This document shows, piece after piece, positions 59,305 through 64,000 of a stretch of DNA of 64,000 bases; positions within the stretch are counted from its first letter, which is position 1, and every line of letters starts with the position of its first letter. The notes beneath the pieces are model-generated. The model was given only the letters and a program-made list of their open reading frames with translations, searched no databases and was not told the DNA's origin. The stretch comes from CBDBUR01 sp965212075 (lineage in GTDB: Bacteria; Pseudomonadota; Alphaproteobacteria; JAPOUT01; G958296285). A program made the translations under genes and the position numbers. The stretch is taken from the NCBI GenBank assembly GCA_965212075.1, contig OZ243043.1, forward strand, positions 868,001 to 932,000, written 5' to 3'.

Positions 59305-60138
59305 ATGAAATCTCATATCAAAAATATCGTGCGTGCAGCGCTGGCAGAAGATTTAGGCCGCCGCGGCGACATTACCAGCGCTGCGGTGATCCCTGAAGGC
59401 TTGTCTGCCAAAGCGCTCTTGGTCGCGCATGATACAGGCTGCCTCGCCGGACTTGACGCCGCACGGCTCGCGTTTGACCTCGTTGATCCTGAAACCAAAT
59501 TCACAGCGCGGCACAAAGACGGCGCAAAACTCGACGCCGAGACGATCATCGCCGAAATCACCGGCAAGGCGCGCGCCATCCTCGCCGCCGAGCGCGTCGC
59601 GCTGAATTTTTTGACTCACCTGTCGGGCATTGCCAGCGCCACCGCCGATATGGTCGCCCTCATCCCCGCTGCGACCCGCCTCTGCTGCACGCGCAAAACC
59701 ACGCCCGGCTTGCGCCTGCTTGAGAAACAGGCCGTGCGACTCGGCGGCGGCTATAATCACCGCTTCGGCCTCGATGACGGTGTGCTGATCAAAGACAATC
59801 ATCTCGCACTCGCAAAAAATATCGGCGAGGCCGTCCGGCGCGCCAAAAGCCAATATGGCCATATGGTCAAAATAGAGGTGGAAGTCGACCGCGTTGAGAT
59901 GATCGACGAGGCCATCACCGCCGGCGCCGATGCGGTGCTGCTCGACAATATGACGCCCGAGCAATTAGGCCGCGCCGTAGCGCAGATCAATAAGCGCGTG
60001 GTCGCCGAAGCGTCAGGTCGGATCACGCCCGAAAATGTCGCCGCCATCGCCGCGAGCGGCGTCGATGTGATTTCGTCGGGCTGGCTCACTCATAGTGCGG
60101 CGGGATTGGATATTGGCCTCGACATCATCGCGGTGTAA
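59305..60138 (+). CDS. nadC: nicotinate-nucleotide pyrophosphorylase (quinolinate phosphoribosyltransferase)
   Basis: Converts quinolinate to nicotinate mononucleotide, completing the nad operon. 277 residues from ATG 59305. Key segments: AALAEDLGRRGDITSAAVIP, ERVALNFLTHLSGIAS, CTRKTTPGLRLLEKQAVRLGGGYNHRFGLDDGVLIKDNH (active-site Arg, Lys and His residues), VEVDRVEMIDEAITAGADAVLLDNM and DVISSGWLTHS. 4 bp after nadB. Confidence 0.96.
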   Translation: MKSHIKNIVRAALAEDLGRRGDITSAAVIPEGLSAKALLVAHDTGCLAGLDAARLAFDLVDPETKFTARHKDGAKLDAETIIAEITGKARAILAAERVALNFLTHLSGIASATADMVALIPAATRLCCTRKTTPGLRLLEKQAVRLGGGYNHRFGLDDGVLIKDNHLALAKNIGEAVRRAKSQYGHMVKIEVEVDRVEMIDEAITAGADAVLLDNMTPEQLGRAVAQINKRVVAEASGRITPENVAAIAASGVDVISSGWLTHSAAGLDIGLDIIAV

Positions 60139-60174
60139 AGTGTCGCCAATATAAAGCAAAGTGGGAAAACAGAA

Positions 60175-60726
60175 ATGAAACTGAAAGCCGAAAAAAGCCA
60201 GCTATTGGTGATTGATGTCCAAGAGCGCCTCGTGCCGGTCATGCACGCTATGGACGAGATGACCCGCCAGTGCGGCGCTTTGATTGACGCCGCCTGCCAT
60301 TTGAATATCCCGATGACGATCTCGGAGCAATATCGCAAAGGGCTGGGGGCGACACTGCCCGTCTTGCGCGAAAAAGCGCAAAACGCGCCGGTGATGGAGA
60401 AAATGCACTTCTCATGCTTTGATGATCCGGCGATGCGCGCTCATCTGGAAGACAATGTTCGCTCCGGCCACCGGCAGTTTGTGCTGACTGGCATTGAATC
60501 GCATATTTGCGTTGCGCAGACCGCGCTTGATCTGCGCGAGGCCGGTCATCAGACCTATGTCGTCGCCGATGCGGTCACTTCACGCAAGCCTCGATCGGTT
60601 GAGATCGCGCTTGATCGGCTGCGCGGTCAAGGCGTTGAGGTCATCACCACCGAAATGGCGCTGTTTGAATGGCTTCATCAATCCGGAACCGACGATTTCA
60701 AAAAAGTTTCAAAGCTGATCAAATAG
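60175..60726 (+). CDS. isochorismatase-family cysteine hydrolase
   Basis: 183 residues. The Asp-Lys-Cys triad of the family is visible: Asp in LLVIDVQERLVPVM, Lys in VMEKMHFSCF and Cys in GIESHICVAQTALDL. YcaC-like hydrolases of this type act on nicotinamide, ureido acids or other amides; position just after nadABC makes a nicotinamide-related role thinkable, but key nicotinamidase metal ligands (D-x-H-x-x-H) are absent. AAAACAGAAATG is a weak ribosome-binding context. Confidence 0.88.
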   Translation: MKLKAEKSQLLVIDVQERLVPVMHAMDEMTRQCGALIDAACHLNIPMTISEQYRKGLGATLPVLREKAQNAPVMEKMHFSCFDDPAMRAHLEDNVRSGHRQFVLTGIESHICVAQTALDLREAGHQTYVVADAVTSRKPRSVEIALDRLRGQGVEVITTEMALFEWLHQSGTDDFKKVSKLIK

Positions 60727-60735
60727 GAGAAACAA

Positions 60736-61983
60736 ATGAGCGCCGCAAAAGAAATTGATTCCCATTTGCCCTTTGGCTCACCGGCCAATTGCGATCTGGC
60801 CGCCGAGCGGCTGGCGCGCATCACGCCTTTTTTCAGGAGCTATATTGAAAAGAAAAAACTCACCGGCTTTTCCACTTTGATCGCGCGCGGCGGCAAGATC
60901 GCGCATTTTGAATGCGACGGCATAACGAGCCTCGAAGAGGGCCAGCCTGTTTCGCCCGATACGATCTTTCGCATCTACTCCATGACCAAGCCGATCACAT
61001 CGGTCGCCTTGATGATGCTGTTTGAGCAGGGCCTGTTTCGACTCGACAATCCAGTGGAGAAATTCCTGCCCGAGTTTAAGGATATTCATGTCTGGGCAGG
61101 CGGCAATAATCTGCGCCCGCGCACAAGGCCGGCCATGCAAAAGATCACGATCCACAACCTGCTCACCCATACGAGCGGGCTGACCTACGGCTTTATGCAC
61201 ACCCATCCGATCGATCGCTTCTATCGCCAGAAAAAAATCGGCGAAAATGTGATGACTCTGGAAGAGATGGTCAAAACAGCGGTGCAGCTGCCTCTGCTGT
61301 TCGAGCCCGGCCAGAATTGGAACTATTCCATCTCGACCGATGTCTGCGGACGACTCGTGGAAGTTTTATCCGGCCAGCCGCTCGACGAATTCCTGCGCCA
61401 AAATATCTTCGCGCCGCTCAAAATGGCCGATACCGGATTTTTCGTCCCCGAAAGCCAGATCCACCGCCTGATGGCCAATTACCAAAAACATCCGCGCACC
61501 GGCGAATTGTCGGTGATTGATCCGCACGGCGCCGCCTCGCCCTATGCCAAAAAGCCAGCCTACCTATCGGGCGGCGGCGGCCTCGTCTCCACCGCAGGCG
61601 ATTACTTCCGCTTCTGCCAAATGCTGCTCAATGGCGGCTCTTTGGACGGCGCGACCCTGCTCAGCCCAAAAACCGTAGACTTTATGACGATGAACCATCT
61701 GCCCGATGACGCCACGCTCGACGAAATCTCCGTCTCAACTTTTTCCGAAAACCGCTTTGAAGGAACCGGCTTCGGACTGGGCTTCTCCGTCGTGCTCGAT
61801 CCGGCGGCGCTGATGATGCCCGTCTCGGCAGGCACCTATTCTTGGGGCGGCGCCGCCAGCACCTTCTTCTGGATCGATCCGATGGAAGATATGATCGGAA
61901 TCTTTATGACGCAATTCATGCCGTCAGATCATTATCCGCTGCGCCCGCAATTGCAGCAATTGGCTTACGCCGCAATTCAATGA
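60736..61983 (+). CDS. class C beta-lactamase-family serine hydrolase
   Basis: 415 residues. Ser-x-x-Lys motif in RIYSMTKPITSVALMML (about residue 84), a Tyr motif in WNYSISTDVCGRLVEVLSGQPLDEFL, and a C-terminal YSWGGAASTFFWIDP corresponding to the third motif. There is no signal peptide, and LLTHTSGLTYGFM is typical of EstB-like esterases, so a cytosolic esterase or transacylase is more likely than a beta-lactamase. AGGAGAAACAA precedes ATG. Confidence 0.9.
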   Translation: MSAAKEIDSHLPFGSPANCDLAAERLARITPFFRSYIEKKKLTGFSTLIARGGKIAHFECDGITSLEEGQPVSPDTIFRIYSMTKPITSVALMMLFEQGLFRLDNPVEKFLPEFKDIHVWAGGNNLRPRTRPAMQKITIHNLLTHTSGLTYGFMHTHPIDRFYRQKKIGENVMTLEEMVKTAVQLPLLFEPGQNWNYSISTDVCGRLVEVLSGQPLDEFLRQNIFAPLKMADTGFFVPESQIHRLMANYQKHPRTGELSVIDPHGAASPYAKKPAYLSGGGGLVSTAGDYFRFCQMLLNGGSLDGATLLSPKTVDFMTMNHLPDDATLDEISVSTFSENRFEGTGFGLGFSVVLDPAALMMPVSAGTYSWGGAASTFFWIDPMEDMIGIFMTQFMPSDHYPLRPQLQQLAYAAIQ

Positions 61984-62011
61984 GTTTCGCATAAGAAACT
62001 TCGCAGAAATA

Positions 62012-62965
62012 ATGAAGCGGCACCAGCTTGACTGGGCGCAGAAAGGCCACATACCTCTAGAGCAATTGGAGATACGCCATGACGCACTCTCTCATGTGCT
62101 CAAACCCGAACACCGCAAAAAAAATCTATTCAACCCCGCTTGGTGGCATCTCATTGAAGGCGCTGAACATAGATGGGCGCGCGCGCTTAATTCAAGCCAG
62201 TGTTTTGCCGTCAATCTGTTTGCGCCCGCAACCGAGCGCCCTGACCTCGCCAAAGCCCTGTTTGAAATTGTGGTTGGGACGCTGCCGCAAAATATCCCAA
62301 ATATCAATATTAATGTCGGCCTTGAATTTGAACATACACCCTCCGGCGCGCGCGACTGGCTGGGTGAGCGCGGCCATCCCACGCAAGTTGATGTTTTTTT
62401 TACTGCCCAAAATAACGAGAAAGTTCTTGGCCATTTGCTCGTTGAAGTGAAGCTAACCGAAAGCGAATTCGGCTCTTGTCGCGGCACAGGCAAGGACAAT
62501 CCGAAGCCGGAGCGATGTCAAAATGCTGCGGCCATCATCGCTGATCCCGCGCGACAATGCTGGCTCAAAGAATCGGAGGGGCGAAAATATTGGGAGATCA
62601 TCACGAAAGGCGATGAGGCCTTTGATTTCAGCGCGCTTGAACCTGATGAGCCCTGCCCCTTCAGCGGCGATCTTTATCAATTGATGCGCAATCATGCTTT
62701 GTCTAAATCGCTCAAGGCCAACACTGAGGCCGCATGGTCATATTTTGCTGTCTGCATTCACCCGCAAAATCAACAGGCACAACAGCTCAAACATAAAATC
62801 GCCGGATCACAAGACGCGCTTGAAAGTTTTCGCCGACTGGCAGGCGATAAAGCTCTGCGCACATTGCCGCCGGAGCAAGTCATCGCTGCCACCGAAGCGC
62901 TTTATCCCGACACCGCCGACTGGGCGGCATGGATGCGCAGCCGCTATCTCCTGCCGCAAGGCTAG
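62012..62965 (+). CDS. PD-(D/E)XK-like putative restriction endonuclease, orphan
   Basis: 317 residues. Core motif HPTQVDVFFTAQNNEKVLGHLLVEVKLTE (about 121-149) has Asp and the E-x-K of PD-(D/E)XK nucleases, followed by FGSCRG and a later QNAAAII. The cysteine-containing SCRG segment and the overall length recall the PGN_0703-type family of predicted restriction enzymes, a match from memory only. No methyltransferase is adjacent. Start MKRHQLDWAQKGH has no strong ribosome-binding site. Confidence 0.6.
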   Translation: MKRHQLDWAQKGHIPLEQLEIRHDALSHVLKPEHRKKNLFNPAWWHLIEGAEHRWARALNSSQCFAVNLFAPATERPDLAKALFEIVVGTLPQNIPNININVGLEFEHTPSGARDWLGERGHPTQVDVFFTAQNNEKVLGHLLVEVKLTESEFGSCRGTGKDNPKPERCQNAAAIIADPARQCWLKESEGRKYWEIITKGDEAFDFSALEPDEPCPFSGDLYQLMRNHALSKSLKANTEAAWSYFAVCIHPQNQQAQQLKHKIAGSQDALESFRRLAGDKALRTLPPEQVIAATEALYPDTADWAAWMRSRYLLPQG

Positions 62966-62969
62966 AAGA

Positions 62970-63950
62970 CTAGGCGGCGGTGGCTTTGCCCAGCCTTGCC
63001 GCGATGATCTCTTCGGCGTCAGAGATGATGCGCTCAACCAGCTCTTTGACTGTCGGCACGTCATGGATCAGCCCCTGCACCATGCCCGCCGACCAGATGC
63101 CGTAATCGGGATCGCCCTTCTCATAAACTTGGTTGCCGCGCTTGCCCGCAACCAGATGGCCTAAATCTTTGGCGAAATCCTCAATGCCTTTCTCCTCCAC
63201 TTTGAGGACTTCCTGACTGATGAGATTTTTCGCGACCCGCGCCGTATTGCGCACCGTGCGAAACACCAGATCCGTCGCGCGCTCGTCATTTTCAACCATT
63301 TTGATTTTGATGTTGTTATGAATCTCGGATTCTTGCGTGCACATGAAGCGCGTCCCCATATTGATCCCGTCAGCGCCGAGCGCCAGCGCCGCCACCAGAC
63401 CGCGGCCATCGCCAAATCCGCCCGACGCCACCATCGGGATTTTGACTTTATCAGCCGCCGCCGGAATCAAAATCAGGCCGGGGATGTCGTCTTCGCCCGG
63501 ATGTCCGGCACATTCAAACCCGTCAATGGAGATCGCATCAACGCCCAGCCGCTCGGCCTTGAGCGCGTGGCGCACCGCCGTGCATTTATGAATCACTTTG
63601 ATCTCATGCTTTTTGAAATCGTCAATATGCTCAATCGGATTGTTGCCCGCCGTCTCGACGATTTTGATGCCCGCCTCAATGATCACGCGGCGATATTCCG
63701 CATAAGGCGGCGGCGTGAGCGTCGGCAGAATCGTCAGATTGACGCCGAAAGGCTTGTCGGTCATCTCGCGGCAGCGCCGGATCTCTTTGTCCAATGCCTC
63801 CGGCGTCGGCTGCGTCAGCGCGGTGAGGAACCCCAGAGCGCCCGCATCGGCCACCGCCGCCACCAAAGGCGCGCGCCCGACCCATTGCATCCCGCCTTGA
63901 ACGATCGGATGTTGAATCCCAAAAATTTCGGTAAAACGCGTGTTGATCAT
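62970..63950 (-). CDS. nitronate monooxygenase (NMO/2-nitropropane dioxygenase-like)
   Basis: 326 residues, FMN-binding TIM barrel. PIVQGGMQWVGRAPLVAAVADAGALGFL at the N terminus, GFECAGHPGEDD, MVASGGFGDGRGLVAALALGADGINMGTRFMCTQES (FMN phosphate site). It may detoxify nitronates or act in fatty-acid metabolism, as many homologues have unknown substrates. AAGGGAGGTCTT precedes ATG. Last gene of the window; about 50 bp of presumed promoter follow. Confidence 0.9.
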   Translation of the reverse strand: MINTRFTEIFGIQHPIVQGGMQWVGRAPLVAAVADAGALGFLTALTQPTPEALDKEIRRCREMTDKPFGVNLTILPTLTPPPYAEYRRVIIEAGIKIVETAGNNPIEHIDDFKKHEIKVIHKCTAVRHALKAERLGVDAISIDGFECAGHPGEDDIPGLILIPAAADKVKIPMVASGGFGDGRGLVAALALGADGINMGTRFMCTQESEIHNNIKIKMVENDERATDLVFRTVRNTARVAKNLISQEVLKVEEKGIEDFAKDLGHLVAGKRGNQVYEKGDPDYGIWSAGMVQGLIHDVPTVKELVERIISDAEEIIAARLGKATAA

Positions 63951-64000
63951 AAGACCTCCCTTTTGGTGCTTATTGGTGCGCCTATTATATAGAGATTATC

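Overview
The window reads as a chromosomal segment of a Gram-negative alphaproteobacterium. The evidence is gene order (mraZ-rsmH-mur genes-ftsZ followed by lpxC, bamD and ligA), alphaproteobacterial protein signatures (FtsZ with a long linker and a conserved C-terminal peptide, the DTQVH type of dihydroorotase, FabI, AroC), lipid A synthesis (lpxC) and meso-DAP type MurE. Most of it is GC-rich and compact, with many 4-bp ATGA stop/start overlaps. A few blocks are visibly AT-rich and look acquired: 26.6-27.6 kb, 35.2-38.1 kb, 39.2-41.8 kb and 49.1-50.0 kb. The species cannot be named from sequence alone.

Layout. 1-2.8 kb: 3' end of a UvrD helicase gene and an aminopeptidase P gene. 2.8-20.2 kb (minus strand): ligA, a small unknown gene, bamD, lpxC and a remarkable dcw cluster: mraZ, rsmH, murE, murF, mraY, a murD-murG fusion, murC, murB, ddl, ftsZ. 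The genes normally interleaved here for septal wall synthesis and FtsZ anchoring (ftsL, ftsI, ftsW, ftsQ, ftsA) are all absent, the neighbours have closed up, and loss of ftsW has left MurD and MurG as one 813-residue polypeptide. 20.4-26.3 kb: a trypsin-like exported protease, RNase P RNA, a cell-wall amidase, three tandem EamA transporters and an enoyl-CoA hydratase. 26.3-34 kb: tRNA-Gln, tRNA-Pro, a methyltransferase, metabolic and membrane genes, pdxH and fabI. 34-43 kb: aroC, then an accessory region. This holds a restriction-modification operon (HNH nuclease plus two beta-class DNA methyltransferases) coupled to the end of ispA, and a separate four-gene operon (PP-loop/PAPS-reductase-like protein, ParB-like protein, unknown partner, metallo-beta-lactamase-fold nuclease-like protein) lying between ispA and xseB. 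43-64 kb: acyl-CoA dehydrogenase, Sua5, hydrolases, oxidoreductases, acyl-CoA ligase, AcuI-like reductase, dihydroorotase, YgfZ, the NAD operon nadA-nadB-nadC, and two orphan PD-(D/E)XK-like nucleases.

How it works together. The minus-strand 5-20 kb block makes peptidoglycan precursor up to lipid II, starts lipid A synthesis, and encodes FtsZ and the beta-barrel assembly lipoprotein BamD. nadABC provides de novo NAD synthesis from aspartate. Several acyl-CoA enzymes (two AMP-binding ligases, an acyl-CoA dehydrogenase, an enoyl-CoA hydratase, an AcuI-type reductase) suggest growth on fatty or aromatic acids. A second theme is the frequency of 9-15 bp tandem duplications at gene junctions and in non-conserved protein segments. 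The strongest candidate for an undescribed system is the four-gene operon at 39.2-42.8 kb; the strongest cell-biology anomaly is the stripped dcw cluster with its MurD-MurG fusion.
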